Of a DNA stretch of 55,210 nt, positions 18,111 to 27,456 are shown in pieces (position 1 is the stretch's first letter; each line of letters begins with the position of its first letter). The translations under genes were made by a program, and so were the position numbers. The notes under the pieces are model-generated. The model did no database searches. It had not been told where the DNA came from and was given only the letters and a program-made list of their open reading frames with translations. Source of the stretch: Pseudomonas defluvii (GTDB lineage: Bacteria > Pseudomonadota > Gammaproteobacteria > Pseudomonadales > Pseudomonadaceae). Location: NCBI RefSeq assembly GCF_001695625.1, contig NZ_MBPN01000029.1, positions 1 through 55,210 of the forward strand, in the 5' to 3' direction.

Positions 18111-19099
18111 AGCTGAGCCCAGTGGCTGAGGTCTTCGCGATGCTGACGCAGGTAAGGCAATACGGCCTCAAGCAAAGGCGCCTTGAACGGCTCCTGAAAG
18201 CGGTGCGCCAAGCCGGGAATCAAGCGTAACTGGCTGCCCTGAATATGCGCAGCCAAGTGCACACCATGCATCACCGGCAACAGCGGATCAGCCGTGCCAT
18301 GCACCACCAGTGCCGGCAGCCGCAAACGGTTGAGCAGTTCGACACGGCTGGGTTCGGCTAGGATTGCCATGATCTGCCGCTTGACCCCATCAGGGTTGAA
18401 CGCACGGTCGTAGGATGCCGCGGCCTGTTGCAACAACACCTGCCGGTCGTCCATCACCTGCGGGCTGCCCAAGGCGGCAAGCAGGTCAGCTTGCTGCTCA
18501 ATGGCTGCATCCCGGTTCGGTGCTCCACGCCGAGCCAGTTGCTCCACCAGTGCCGGGTTCGGCGCAGGCAACCCGGAAGCGCCGGAACTGGACATGATCA
18601 GCGTCAGGCTTTCTACCCGCTGCGGCGCGAGGTCAGCCAGGTGTTGAGCGATCATCCCGCCCATGCTCACACCCAGAACATGAAAGCGCCTGACCTGCAA
18701 CGCGTCCATCAACCCCAGGCCATCTTCGGCCATGTCCGTCAGGGTATAAGGCGCCGACACCGGCAGCCCGACTTTGTAGCGCAGTACTTCGTAGGTCAGG
18801 TTGGCGCTGACCGGTGGTTGATTCCAGGCCGACAACCCAACGTCGCGGTTGTCGTAGCGAATGACCCGAAAGCCTTGCTCGCACAGCGCAGCCACCACCT
18901 CATCCGGCCAATGGATAAGTTGCCCGCCCAGGCCCATGACCAACAACAGCGCAGGGTCGGAGCGACGCCCGATACTTTGATAAGCCAGGCTGACCTGCGC
19001 CAGTTCGACCCGCTCAGTTGGCACGTTGACGTCACAGCGTGACGCGGCGAACGCAGGTGCACCGCACAGCAGTGCGACAAAAAAGAAAAATGCCCGCAT
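18107..19099 (-). CDS. Secreted alpha/beta hydrolase
   Basis: A 330-residue alpha/beta-fold hydrolase exported by an N-terminal signal peptide (MRAFFFFVALLCGAPAFAAS). The catalytic triad is visible as Ser145 in GVSMGG, Asp271 in GTADPLL and His299 in GLAHRF; the oxyanion strand is LLLVMGLGGQ. The pattern resembles esterases and epoxide-hydrolase-like proteins of the same fold, so the substrate cannot be stated. The start at MRAFFFF gives a proper signal sequence; a GTG/ATG start 21 bp upstream is possible. It converges on glpM and lies upstream of the metE terminator on the same strand. Confidence 0.82.
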   Translation of the reverse strand: MRAFFFFVALLCGAPAFAASRCDVNVPTERVELAQVSLAYQSIGRRSDPALLLVMGLGGQLIHWPDEVVAALCEQGFRVIRYDNRDVGLSAWNQPPVSANLTYEVLRYKVGLPVSAPYTLTDMAEDGLGLMDALQVRRFHVLGVSMGGMIAQHLADLAPQRVESLTLIMSSSGASGLPAPNPALVEQLARRGAPNRDAAIEQQADLLAALGSPQVMDDRQVLLQQAAASYDRAFNPDGVKRQIMAILAEPSRVELLNRLRLPALVVHGTADPLLPVMHGVHLAAHIQGSQLRLIPGLAHRFQEPFKAPLLEAVLPYLRQHREDLSHWAQL

Positions 19100-19211
19100 G
19101 ACAGAAACACCAGAATGCAAATCCCCAGTAGAGCGCGAGTCTGATGACTTTCATTCGGGCGCGCTGCCACAAAACAGTGACCGTTTCATGACAATCGCCA
19201 AATGGTCAGAC

Positions 19212-19231
19212 CTGCGGCGAACGCCGCAGGC
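19212..19231 (-). terminator. Hairpin after metE
   Basis: A perfect 9-bp stem CCTGCGGCG/CGCCGCAGG with an AA loop lies just past the minus-strand metE stop. The downstream T content is low, so termination may be partial. Confidence 0.6.
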
Positions 19232-19239
19232 CCATTGCC

Positions 19240-21549
19240 TTATGCAAGCTGGCTGCGCAACTGCCGTGCCGCCGCCACCATGTTCACCAAGGCTGCTTCG
19301 GTCTCCGGCCAGGCACGCGTCTTCAGGCCGCAATCCGGGTTCACCCAGAGGCGCTCGGCCGGAATAAGCGTGGCGGCCTTGCTGATGAGCTTGACCATCT
19401 CGGCGGTGTCCGGCACTCGTGGTGAGTGAATGTCATAGACACCAGGGCCAATGTCATTGGGGTAGTCGAACGCTTCAAAGGCCTCCAACAGCTCCATGTC
19501 CGAGCGCGATGTCTCAATGGTGATGACATCGGCGTCCATTGCCGCAATCGCCTCAATCACATCATTGAACTCGCTGTAGCACATGTGGGTATGAATCTGG
19601 GTATCGTCACGCACCCCGCTGGAACACAGCCGGAAGGCCTCCACCGCCCAGTCCAGATAGTCCTGCCATTGAGCCTGGCGCAACGGCAAACCCTCACGGA
19701 AAGCCGCCTCGTCGATCTGAACGATCTTGATGCCGGCCTTTTCCAGATCCTGCACTTCATCACGAATCGCCAACGCCAGTTGCTGCGCCTGAACCTTGCG
19801 CGAGACATCTTCACGCGGGAAGGACCACATCAACATCGTGACCGGGCCTGTCAGCATGCCTTTCATGACCTTGTCGGTCTGACGCTGAGCGTACGCGATC
19901 CAGGCCACCGTCATGGCTTGCGGCCGGCTCAGGTCGCCGTAAATGATCGCCGGTTTGACGCAACGCGAACCATAGCTCTGCACCCAGCCGAAACGGGTGA
20001 ATACATAGCCATCCAGTTGCTCGGCAAAATACTCGACCATGTCGTTACGTTCGGCTTCACCATGCACCAGCACATCCAGCCCCAGGCGCTCTTGCACCTT
20101 TACCGCATGACGAATTTCGCTGTGCATGGCATCGGTGTAGTCGCTGGCCGACAGCTTGCCTTGCTTATAGGCCTGACGTGCCAGACGAATCGCCGACGTC
20201 TGCGGGAACGAGCCAATGGTGGTGGTCGGGAAGGCAGGCAACTTCAATCGCTGCCGCTGCGCTTCGATACGCTGGGCGAAAGGTGACTGACGCTGACTGT
20301 CGCGAGCACTCACCGCAGCAACCCGCGCCTGAACCTGCGGCTTGTGAATACGTGACGATTGCGCCCGGCTGTGTTTTACCGCGCGGCTGCTGCTCAAGGC
20401 GGCCTGCACGTCAGCGGCCTGCAGGTTGTTCAGCGCCTTGGCCAATACAGAAATCTCACTGCATTTCTGTACGGCAAACGCCAACCAGCCTTTCAATTCG
20501 GCATCGAGCTTGTCCTCACGCGCCAGGTCCACCGGGCTGTGCAACAGTGAGCAGGAGCCGGCGACCCAGAGGTTGCTGCCAAAGCGCTGACGCGCCTGCT
20601 GCAGTTGCTCCAGCGCCTGGTCCAGGTCGCAACGCCATACGTTACGGCCATTGACCACGCCCAACGACAGCACCTTGTAGCTCGGCAGACGATCGAGCAC
20701 TGCCGGGAGTTGCTCCGGCGCACGTACCAGGTCGACATGCAGGCCATCCACCGGCAGGCTGACGGCCAACCCCAGATTGTCTTCCAGAGCACCGAAGTAC
20801 GTCGCAACCAGCTTTTTCAGAGGGGAATACTGAAGAATGTGATAAGCCCGCTCAAAGGCACTCTTCCACGCCTGCGGCAGATCCAGGCACAGGATTGGCT
20901 CATCGATCTGCACCCACTCCACGCCTTGTCGAGCCAGGCGGCTGAGAATCTCACCGTACACGGGCAGCAGTCGCTCAAGCAGGTCGAGCTTGTCGAAGCC
21001 CTCACCCTTGGCCTTGCCCAACCACAAGTAGGTCAGCGGGCCGATCAGCACCGGCTTGACCGCATGGCCCAGCGCTTGCGCTTCAGCGACCTCATCGAAC
21101 AATTGTTCCCAACTGAGCAGGAAACGCTGATCGGCACTGAACTCCGGCACCAGGTAGTGATAATTGGTATCGAACCACTTGGTCAGTTCCTGAGCGTATT
21201 GGGCCTGCCCCTGCGAACTAGTGCAGCAGGTCGCTGCACCACGCGCCATGGCAAACACGGTATCGAGGGTTGGCAGACCGTCATCGCCCCTGGTCGCGGC
21301 AAAGCGCTCAGGAATGGCGCCGAAGGCTACCGAGTGCGCCAGTACCTGGTCGTACCAGGCGAAGTCACCGACCGGCAGCAGTTCGATACCCGCCTCTTTC
21401 TGAACCTGCCAATGGCGTGCGCGCAACTCACGGCCTACCGCCAACAGCCCTGCCTGATCCAGGTCGCCCTTCCAATAGGCCTCCAGGGCTTTTTTCAATT
21501 CACGGTCAGCGCCGATGCGCGGAAAACCAAGGTTGTGGGCCAGTGCCAT
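19240..21549 (-). CDS. metE: Cobalamin-independent methionine synthase
   Basis: A 769-residue enzyme transferring the methyl group of 5-methyltetrahydropteroyltri-L-glutamate to homocysteine, the last step of methionine synthesis. It shows the double-barrel layout: an N-terminal folate-binding half starting [17 protein letters not shown] and a C-terminal catalytic half. The zinc ligands are His655 and Cys657 (HTHMC) and Cys740 (NPDCGLKTR). Length fits MetE. It is divergent from the LysR gene metR, whose product normally activates it. A GGGAG lies about 12 nt before the ATG. Confidence 0.97.
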   Translation of the reverse strand: MALAHNLGFPRIGADRELKKALEAYWKGDLDQAGLLAVGRELRARHWQVQKEAGIELLPVGDFAWYDQVLAHSVAFGAIPERFAATRGDDGLPTLDTVFAMARGAATCCTSSQGQAQYAQELTKWFDTNYHYLVPEFSADQRFLLSWEQLFDEVAEAQALGHAVKPVLIGPLTYLWLGKAKGEGFDKLDLLERLLPVYGEILSRLARQGVEWVQIDEPILCLDLPQAWKSAFERAYHILQYSPLKKLVATYFGALEDNLGLAVSLPVDGLHVDLVRAPEQLPAVLDRLPSYKVLSLGVVNGRNVWRCDLDQALEQLQQARQRFGSNLWVAGSCSLLHSPVDLAREDKLDAELKGWLAFAVQKCSEISVLAKALNNLQAADVQAALSSSRAVKHSRAQSSRIHKPQVQARVAAVSARDSQRQSPFAQRIEAQRQRLKLPAFPTTTIGSFPQTSAIRLARQAYKQGKLSASDYTDAMHSEIRHAVKVQERLGLDVLVHGEAERNDMVEYFAEQLDGYVFTRFGWVQSYGSRCVKPAIIYGDLSRPQAMTVAWIAYAQRQTDKVMKGMLTGPVTMLMWSFPREDVSRKVQAQQLALAIRDEVQDLEKAGIKIVQIDEAAFREGLPLRQAQWQDYLDWAVEAFRLCSSGVRDDTQIHTHMCYSEFNDVIEAIAAMDADVITIETSRSDMELLEAFEAFDYPNDIGPGVYDIHSPRVPDTAEMVKLISKAATLIPAERLWVNPDCGLKTRAWPETEAALVNMVAAARQLRSQLA

Positions 21550-21603
21550 GACAAAACGTGCTCCCTGTAAAAGATGACGCTATTGTCGACAGCCGAGGCA
21601 ACT

Positions 21604-21616
21604 TGAGACAAACTCA
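21604..21616. promoter_or_regulatory. Putative MetR site between metE and metR
   Basis: TGAG-ACAAA-CTCA is an inverted repeat with the arm and spacer layout of the enteric MetR site TGAA-N5-TTCA, in the 110-bp divergent gap. A second half-site of the TGAAC type occurs on the minus strand near 21625-21631. LysR-type autoregulation from a shared site is the usual arrangement. Confidence 0.45.
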
Positions 21617-21659
21617 ATAAATTCGTGTTCATCTCAAAGTTTACTCATGGAGCCTTCCG

Positions 21660-22577
21660 GTGCTTGAAATTCGTCACCTGAAAACCCTGCACGCCTTGCG
21701 CGAGGCCGACAGCCTGGTAGAGGCAGCAGAACGCCTGCACCTGACCCAATCGGCGCTGTCGCATCAATTCAAGGAGCTGGAAGAGCGCCTGGGTATGCAA
21801 CTGTTCATGCGCAAGACCAAACCCCTGCGCTTCACCAGTGCCGGCCTGCGCCTGCTGCAGTTGGCCGACGCCACCCTGCCCTTGCTGCGCAGCGCCGAGC
21901 GCGATATTGCGCGTTTGGCCGGTGGTACTGCAGGGCGCCTGCATATGGCCATCGAATGCCATAGCTGCTTTCAGTGGCTGATGCCGACCATCGACCAGTT
22001 CCGCGATGCCTGGCCGGAGGTCGAACTTGACCTGGCCTCGGGTTTCGCCTTTGCACCGCTGCCCGCACTGGCACGTGGCGACCTGGACCTGGTGGTGACC
22101 TCCGACCCATTGGAGTTGGCCGGGATTACCTATGTTCCGCTGTTCACTTACGAGGCCATGCTGGCCGTCGCCAATCAGCACCCTCTTGCGGGCAAGAGCT
22201 ATGTCGTACCCGAAGACCTGTCCAGCGAAACCCTGATTACCTACCCGGTGGAGCGCGACCGCCTGGATATCTTCACCCGCTTTCTGGAGCCGGCCGACAT
22301 TGAGCCCGCACAGGTGCGTACCGCGGAGCTGACGGTGATGATGATGCAGTTGGTCGCGAGCGGCCGCGGCGTCTGCGGCATGCCACATTGGGCGCTGCAC
22401 GAGTACAGCTCACGTGGTTATGTGAAGGGCAAGCGTCTGGGCGAGAAAGGCCTGTTCGCCACGCTGTACGCGGCGGTGCGTACCGATATGCTCGACGCCC
22501 CGTACATGCGCGACTTCCTGCTGACGGCCAAGGACACCTCCTTCTCCACGCTCGACGGCGTCAGCGCGGTGCGTTGA
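21660..22577 (+). CDS. metR: LysR-type regulator of methionine synthesis
   Basis: A 305-residue LysR-family regulator. The N-terminal winged helix-turn-helix includes ADSLVEAAERLHLTQSALSHQFKELEERLG (about 16-45), and a type-2 periplasmic-binding fold follows, whose ligand in characterised MetR is homocysteine. The start is GTG with GGAG about 8 nt upstream. It is divergent from metE, which strongly supports the MetR call. It activates metE in other proteobacteria. Confidence 0.92.
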   Translation: MLEIRHLKTLHALREADSLVEAAERLHLTQSALSHQFKELEERLGMQLFMRKTKPLRFTSAGLRLLQLADATLPLLRSAERDIARLAGGTAGRLHMAIECHSCFQWLMPTIDQFRDAWPEVELDLASGFAFAPLPALARGDLDLVVTSDPLELAGITYVPLFTYEAMLAVANQHPLAGKSYVVPEDLSSETLITYPVERDRLDIFTRFLEPADIEPAQVRTAELTVMMMQLVASGRGVCGMPHWALHEYSSRGYVKGKRLGEKGLFATLYAAVRTDMLDAPYMRDFLLTAKDTSFSTLDGVSAVR

Positions 22578-22581
22578 AGGA

Positions 22582-22995
22582 TCAGGCTGGAGCGTGCGTC
22601 AACGTTCTGTAGAGCGGCAGAATCCAGTCTCGGGTCAAGGGGGCCAGTTCAAGGTTCAGGGTCGCGTTTGCATCGACCCAGACGGCCTCCTCGATCTCTG
22701 CTGCGGGCTCGACACTGGCGTCGGTATGAACCTGGAACAGTTCTGCCTGCACCTCAAACTCAGGCTCGTTGGCCGCTGGCGCGCTGAATACGCCAAGGTA
22801 GCCTGCTTTCAAGGGGTCGATCTGCAAGCCCAGTTCCTCGTGCAGCTCACGGACCAGGGCAGCGACAGGTTGCTCATGGGCTTCAATCTTGCCGCCGGGC
22901 TGCATGAAAGCCTGCGTGCCACGCTTGCGCACAAGAAGGGTTTGACCCTGCGGGTCGATCAACAGGGCAGCGGCAATGCGAATGATCTTGGTCAT
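22582..22995 (-). CDS. Nudix hydrolase
   Basis: A 137-residue Nudix-fold hydrolase. The complete Nudix box G-x5-E-x7-REU-x-EE-x-G-U lies at 35-57 (Gly35, Glu41, Arg49, Glu50, Glu53, Glu54, Gly56). The surrounding VRKRGTQAFMQPGGKIE resembles MutT-like diphosphatases. The natural substrate (a damaged nucleotide or other pyrophosphate) cannot be told from sequence. The start at MTKIIRIAA is favoured; the frame extends 39 bp further upstream without homology. It converges on metR with 4 bp between stops. Confidence 0.88.
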   Translation of the reverse strand: MTKIIRIAAALLIDPQGQTLLVRKRGTQAFMQPGGKIEAHEQPVAALVRELHEELGLQIDPLKAGYLGVFSAPAANEPEFEVQAELFQVHTDASVEPAAEIEEAVWVDANATLNLELAPLTRDWILPLYRTLTHAPA

Positions 22996-23151
22996 GGTCG
23001 GCTCTTCACGGAGAACGCGCAATGATACACGCAAGATCTCTGAACACAGACCTCACCGGGAGACCCTGGGCTGGCGTTTGAATCCTGAACCGGGCTATGG
23101 TCCAGGATTGCCCAGGCCCTGAGCCTGACCGAGCCATCGCAAGGACCCCGT

Positions 23152-24768
23152 ATGAGCCTGTCACTTCTCAGTCGCTACGCCTTTTTTGTCTGTTGTGTAC
23201 TGTTCACCCTCGCCAGCCTGCCGTTTCTTGAAAACGACTGGCTTTGGCCCTTCACCCTGACCACAGGCGTACTTAGCCTGATTGGCCTGGTTGATTTACT
23301 GCAGAATCGCCACGCCGTCAGGCGCAATTACCCGATTTTGGGCAACATCCGCTACCTGGTCGAAGGTATTCGACCGGAAATCCGCCAGTACCTGCTGGAA
23401 GCTGACAGTGATGCCCTACCCTTCTCGCGCGCGCAGCGCTCACTGGTTTATGCACGAGCCAAGAACGAGGCCTCGGACAAGCCCTTTGGCACGCTGATCG
23501 ATGTCTATCAATCGGGCTTTGAGTTCATTGGCCACTCCATGCGCCCGGCGCCACTGAGCGACCCGAACAGCTTTCGAGTCATGGTCGGCGGCCCGCAATG
23601 CACACAGCCGTATTCAGCCTCGGTCTTCAACATCTCGGCCATGAGCTTTGGCGCACTCAGCGCCAATGCCATTCGTGCGCTGAACCAGGGCGCCAAACTC
23701 GGCAACTTCGCCCACGATACTGGCGAGGGCAGCATCAGCCCTTACCACCGCGAGCATGGCGGCGACCTGACCTGGGAACTGGGCAGCGGCTACTTCGGTT
23801 GCCGCACGGCGGAGGGTCGCTTCGACCCTGAGCGTTTTGCGGAACAGGCGCGCAACCCGCAAATACGGATGATCGAAATCAAGATGAGCCAAGGGGCCAA
23901 GCCCGGCCACGGTGGCATTCTGCCCAAGCACAAGGTCACCCGTGAAATCGCCGAAACCCGCGGCGTAGCCAAGGGTGAAGACTGCATCTCACCGTCACGA
24001 CACAGTGCCTTCTCGACCCCGATCGAGCTGATGCAGTTCATCGCTCAATTGCGCGAACTCTCCGGCGGCAAGCCAGTAGGCTTCAAATTCTGCCTGGGCC
24101 ACCCGTGGGAGTTCATGGGTATTGCCAAGGCCATGCTGGAAACCGGCATTCTCCCGGATTTTATCGTCATCGACGGCAAAGAAGGCGGCACGGGCGCGGC
24201 GCCCGTGGAGTTCACCGACCATATCGGCGTGCCGATGCGTGAAGGCCTGCTGTTCGTACACAACACACTGGTCGGGCTGAACCTGCGCGACAAAATCAAA
24301 CTGGGGGCCAGCGGCAAAATCGTCAGTGCCTTCGACATTGCCAGTGTCCTGGCCATTGGTGCCGACTGGGCCAACTCGGCGCGCGGCTTCATGTTCGCCA
24401 TCGGCTGCATCCAGTCGCAAAGCTGCCACACCAACAAGTGTCCAACCGGTGTCGCAACCCAGGACCCACTGCGCCAGCGCGCCTTGGTGGTACCCGACAA
24501 AGCCCAGCGGGTGTTTCACTTCCACCGCAACACCCTCAAGGCCCTGGCCGAAATGCTCGCGGCAGCTGGCCTGGATCACCCTTCACAGCTGCAGGCCAAA
24601 CACCTGGTACGGCGCATGTCCGCGACCGAAATCAAACTGTTCTCGCAACTGCACGTGTTCCTCAAGCCCGGTGAACTGCTGACAGGCGAAGTCAGCGGCG
24701 AGTTCTACCAGCGTATGTGGCGCATGGCCCGGGCTGACAGTTTTGAGGCGCACACAGACGTAGCCTGA
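23152..24768 (+). CDS. Membrane-anchored glutamate-synthase-like FMN protein
   Basis: A 538-residue protein of the FMN-binding glutamate synthase family (GltB central domain). Two N-terminal membrane helices (about 5-23 and 30-48) anchor it. The (beta/alpha)8 FMN domain follows with AMSFGALS, HDTGEGSISPYH and DGKEGGTGAAPVEFTDHIG. Cys419, Cys425 and Cys430 in the spacing C-x5-C-x4-C match the [3Fe-4S] ligands of glutamate synthase. The glutaminase domain, the beta-helix domain and any NADPH-dependent small subunit are absent. Thus it keeps the FMN and iron-sulfur parts but its reaction is unknown. It stands alone, preceded by a 116-bp gap from the divergent Nudix gene, and is followed by the REP array. 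Confidence 0.87.
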   Translation: MSLSLLSRYAFFVCCVLFTLASLPFLENDWLWPFTLTTGVLSLIGLVDLLQNRHAVRRNYPILGNIRYLVEGIRPEIRQYLLEADSDALPFSRAQRSLVYARAKNEASDKPFGTLIDVYQSGFEFIGHSMRPAPLSDPNSFRVMVGGPQCTQPYSASVFNISAMSFGALSANAIRALNQGAKLGNFAHDTGEGSISPYHREHGGDLTWELGSGYFGCRTAEGRFDPERFAEQARNPQIRMIEIKMSQGAKPGHGGILPKHKVTREIAETRGVAKGEDCISPSRHSAFSTPIELMQFIAQLRELSGGKPVGFKFCLGHPWEFMGIAKAMLETGILPDFIVIDGKEGGTGAAPVEFTDHIGVPMREGLLFVHNTLVGLNLRDKIKLGASGKIVSAFDIASVLAIGADWANSARGFMFAIGCIQSQSCHTNKCPTGVATQDPLRQRALVVPDKAQRVFHFHRNTLKALAEMLAAAGLDHPSQLQAKHLVRRMSATEIKLFSQLHVFLKPGELLTGEVSGEFYQRMWRMARADSFEAHTDVA

Positions 24769-24843
24769 TTCAACGGAAAAAACCGGCCCAGCTTGCTGTG
24801 GGATGCCGGGGCTTCGGCGGGGTGTCAGAGCCTTCGCGGAGTC

Positions 24844-25517
24844 TGCATCGCGGGCAAGCCCGGCTCCTACAGGTTACGCGGGGTCTGTTGGAGCTGGCTT
24901 GCCTGCGATGGCGGCGGCGCGGTGTCAGCGCCTTCGCGGCGCCTGCATCGCGGGCAAGACCCGCTCCCACAGCTGGCGCGGACGCTGTTGGAACTGGCTT
25001 GCCTGCGATGGTGTCGGTGGGGTGTCCGTGAGTTCGCGGTGGCTGCATCGCGGGCAAGCCCGGCTCCTACAGCTGGCGCGGGCTCTGTTGGAGCTGGCTT
25101 GCCTGCGATGGTGTCGGTGGGGTGCCCGTGAGTTCGCGGCGCCTGCATCGCGGGCAAGCCCGGCTCCTACAGGTTACGTGTGCTCTGTTGGAGCTGGCTT
25201 GCCTGCGATGGTGTCGGTGGGGTGTCAGTGGGTTCGCGCCGTTTGTATCGCGGGCAAGCCCGGCTCCTACAGGTTACGCGGGCTCTGTTGGAGCTGGCTT
25301 GCCTGCGATGGCGTCGGTGGGGTGTCCGTGAGTTCGCGGTGGCTGCATCGCGGGCAAGACCCGCTCCTACAGCTGGCGCGGGCTCTGTTGGAGCTGGCTT
25401 GCCTGCGATGGCGTCGGTGGGGTGCCTGCGAGCCCGCGGTGTCTGCATCGCCGGCAAGCCCGCTCCCACAGCTGGCGCGGGCTCTGTTGGAGCTGGCTTA
25501 CCTGCGATGGCGTCGTT
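24844..25517. repeat. Tandem array of seven 100-bp inverted REP pairs (BIME)
   Basis: Seven units begin at 24844, 24944, 25044, 25144, 25244, 25344 and 25444, an exact 100-bp period. Each unit holds one REP in direct orientation (GCATCGCGGGCAAGCCCGGC followed by TCCTACAG) and, about 40 bp on, a second in opposite orientation (CTGTTGGAGCTGGCTTGCC followed by TGCGATGG). Spacers vary in two alternating versions (CTGGCGCG or GTTACGCG inside the pair). The last unit is cut after its inverted REP. Such elements in P. putida are mobilised by RAYT transposases and form strong hairpins at gene ends. No RAYT gene lies in this window. Confidence 0.92.
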
Positions 25518-25531
25518 GGCTTGGAAATACA

Positions 25532-25555
25532 AACCCCCGCTAAAAAGCGGGGGTT
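25532..25555. terminator. Terminator after the amino acid permease
   Basis: A 10-bp stem AACCCCCGCT/AGCGGGGGTT with an AAAA loop sits 40 bp past the minus-strand permease stop. The T-rich flank on the minus strand is short but adequate, and it can also stop transcription coming out of the REP array. Confidence 0.8.
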
Positions 25556-25595
25556 CGTCAGCAGCCTGATCCATTCACTGGACCGGGTTTTCGTA

Positions 25596-27017
25596 TCAGG
25601 ACACAGAGCGCGCCACGGCCACACTGTCCTCTTTCGGGGACAGCTTGAACACGTAGTACAGTACCGTCAGCAGCACCAGGAAGGCTGGGCCGACGTACAG
25701 TGCGATACGGGTTTCCTCAAAGTACGCCATCAGGCCTACCACCAGGATCAGGAACGCCAGCGCCAGGTAGGAGCTCAACGGCCACAGCCACATGCGGAAC
25801 TGCAGACGGTCACGTTCGGCCTTGGACAGGCCAGCACGGAACTTCAGTTGCGCCAGCAGGATCATGACCCAGGTCCAGATCGCACCGAAGGTAGCGATAG
25901 CGGTGACCCAGACGAACACTTTTTCCGGTACCAGGTAGTTGAGCAGTACACCCAGCAGCAATGCCGCGATCGACAGCAGCAGCGCGTTGCGCGGCACGCC
26001 GTTGCTTGAGGTGCGGGCAAAGGAGGCAGGCGCCTGGCCATTCTGCGCAAGGCTGTAGAGCATACGACCGGTACTGAAGATACCGCCGTTGCAGGACGAG
26101 AGTGCCGCAGTGATCACTACGAAGTTGATGATGCCGGCAGCGGTCTTGATGCCCAGACGTTCAAAGGTCATCACGAACGGGCTGCCCTGGCTGCCAATTT
26201 CGTTCCATGGGTAGATGGACAGGATCACGAACAGTGCGCCGACATAGAACAGCAGGATGCGCCAGAATACCGAGCCAATGGCATGCGGAATGGTCTTTTG
26301 CGGGTTACGCGCTTCGCCGGCAGTCAGACCGATCATTTCTACGCCAAGGTAGGCGAACATCACCATTTGCAGCGACATCAGCACGCCGGTCACGCCGTTA
26401 GGCATGAAGCCGCCATTGCTCCAGAGGTTGGAGATGCCCAGCGCGACGCCATCGTTACCGAAGCCAAACGCGATCACGCCGATACCGCCCAGCACCATCG
26501 CGATGATGGTGACGATCTTGATCAGGGCGAACCAGAACTCGAACTCACCAAACGCCTTGACTGCGATCAGGTTGACCCCACCCATGCTTGCCAGGGCCGC
26601 CAGGGCCCAGATCCAGCGAGGTACATCAGGGAACCAGATGCCCATGTAGATGGCCACCGCCGTGATTTCAGCAACACAGGTCACCAACCACAGGAACCAG
26701 TAGTTCCAGCCGGTCAGGAAGCCTGCCAATGGGCCGAGGTAGTCTTGCGCGTAACGGCTGAAGGAGCCGGCGACCGGGTTGTGAACGGCCATTTCACCAA
26801 GGGCACGCATGATCACCAGGATCGCCAGACCGCCAATGATGTACGACAGCATGATCGCAGGCCCGGCCATTTCAATGGCCTTGGCCGACCCCAGGAACAG
26901 GCCGACACCGATACAGGCACCCAGTGCCATCAGGCGGATGTGACGCTCTCCGAGTTCTCGCTTGAGCGGACCGCCTTGGGCGGTCTCGCCGTGAGAAGAG
27001 TGGTTGCCGACTGACAT
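25596..27017 (-). CDS. proY: ProY-like amino acid permease (APC superfamily)
   Basis: A 473-residue amino acid/proton symporter with twelve predicted membrane helices. The N-terminal RELGERHIRLMALGACIGVGLF and the segments AILVIMRALGEMAVHNP and YAQDYLGPLAGF are the amino acid permease signature, and the overall sequence runs closely parallel to E. coli ProY (for example NLWSNGGF and VMSLQMVMFAYxG-like stretches). Proline or histidine is the likely substrate, but transport specificity is not proven by sequence. A GAGG lies about 10 nt before the ATG, and a CA motif precedes it. It is monocistronic. Confidence 0.88.
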   Translation of the reverse strand: MSVGNHSSHGETAQGGPLKRELGERHIRLMALGACIGVGLFLGSAKAIEMAGPAIMLSYIIGGLAILVIMRALGEMAVHNPVAGSFSRYAQDYLGPLAGFLTGWNYWFLWLVTCVAEITAVAIYMGIWFPDVPRWIWALAALASMGGVNLIAVKAFGEFEFWFALIKIVTIIAMVLGGIGVIAFGFGNDGVALGISNLWSNGGFMPNGVTGVLMSLQMVMFAYLGVEMIGLTAGEARNPQKTIPHAIGSVFWRILLFYVGALFVILSIYPWNEIGSQGSPFVMTFERLGIKTAAGIINFVVITAALSSCNGGIFSTGRMLYSLAQNGQAPASFARTSSNGVPRNALLLSIAALLLGVLLNYLVPEKVFVWVTAIATFGAIWTWVMILLAQLKFRAGLSKAERDRLQFRMWLWPLSSYLALAFLILVVGLMAYFEETRIALYVGPAFLVLLTVLYYVFKLSPKEDSVAVARSVS

Positions 27018-27456
27018 AGAAATACAACCTCATTTTGTTATTGGATATAAACCGATCGTGCAGACCTGGCACCGCCGATAGGCAGGTACGAAGCCTTGCC
27101 GGGCCAACCTTTTGGGTGAACCCGTCAACCCGCAAAACACCACGCAGGCTGAGCAAAAGGGGCGAGCAGTATAAAAAGGCCATCGCAGGTCTTTTCACTA
27201 TAAAAACCAGGATCTTTGGCGAGAAGTCTCGGCAAAATCCGCTTATACGGAGTGGCATTCCCCGCGTTTACCCCTCCCTCAAAAACAGGGCGGGTAAAAT
27301 AGCACCAAACCAGGGCATTACAACCACAACCAAAGGCGCATGCTCCGATTACGCTCCGAGAAATGCCCTACAAGCTTCTACAAATTTTTCACCTAAGCTG
27401 CTCAGCGTCTAAGCTTCAGGCAAGCAAGACGAATACACGTAGCCGGGCTAAAGACT
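27018..27456. other. Intergenic region upstream of the permease and the PBP gene
   Basis: This 439-bp divergent gap should hold promoters for both genes. Visible items are the CA motif of the permease, TTTATATCC on the minus strand near 27045-27053 as a possible -10, and a TTTACCC/GGGTAAA inverted repeat at about 27268-27298. No clear promoter for the PBP gene could be assigned. Confidence 0.45.
27035..27042 (-). promoter_or_regulatory. CA motif (Crc/Hfq target) before the permease
   Basis: On the minus strand AATAACAA fits AANAANAA perfectly and lies 18-25 nt upstream of the permease ATG, next to its GAGG ribosome site. Repression of amino acid permeases by Crc/Hfq is common in Pseudomonas. 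Confidence 0.55.

Larger units (their letters stand above)
24769..25595. other. Intergenic region filled by the REP array
   Basis: This 827-bp stretch between the convergent flavoprotein and permease genes is almost fully occupied by the tandem REP array (24844-25517) plus a degenerate partial copy at about 24790-24843 and the permease terminator at 25532-25555. Long open frames crossing it in several frames are by-products of the repeat. Confidence 0.85.

Noticed and set aside
24844..25517. CRISPR array
   Set aside because: Repeats are 100 bp, nearly uniform throughout, with no unique spacers and no cas genes; units are inverted REP pairs.
24803..25543. A 246-codon plus-strand open frame and several others across the repeat array
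   Set aside because: The frames arise from the GC-rich 100-bp repeat, stay open in several frames on both strands, have no ribosome site, and their protein sequence only repeats REP-derived peptides. Period 100 is not a multiple of three.
24943..25600. RAYT transposase or insertion sequence near the REP array
   Set aside because: No ORF with transposase motifs lies near the array; flanking genes are the flavoprotein and the permease.
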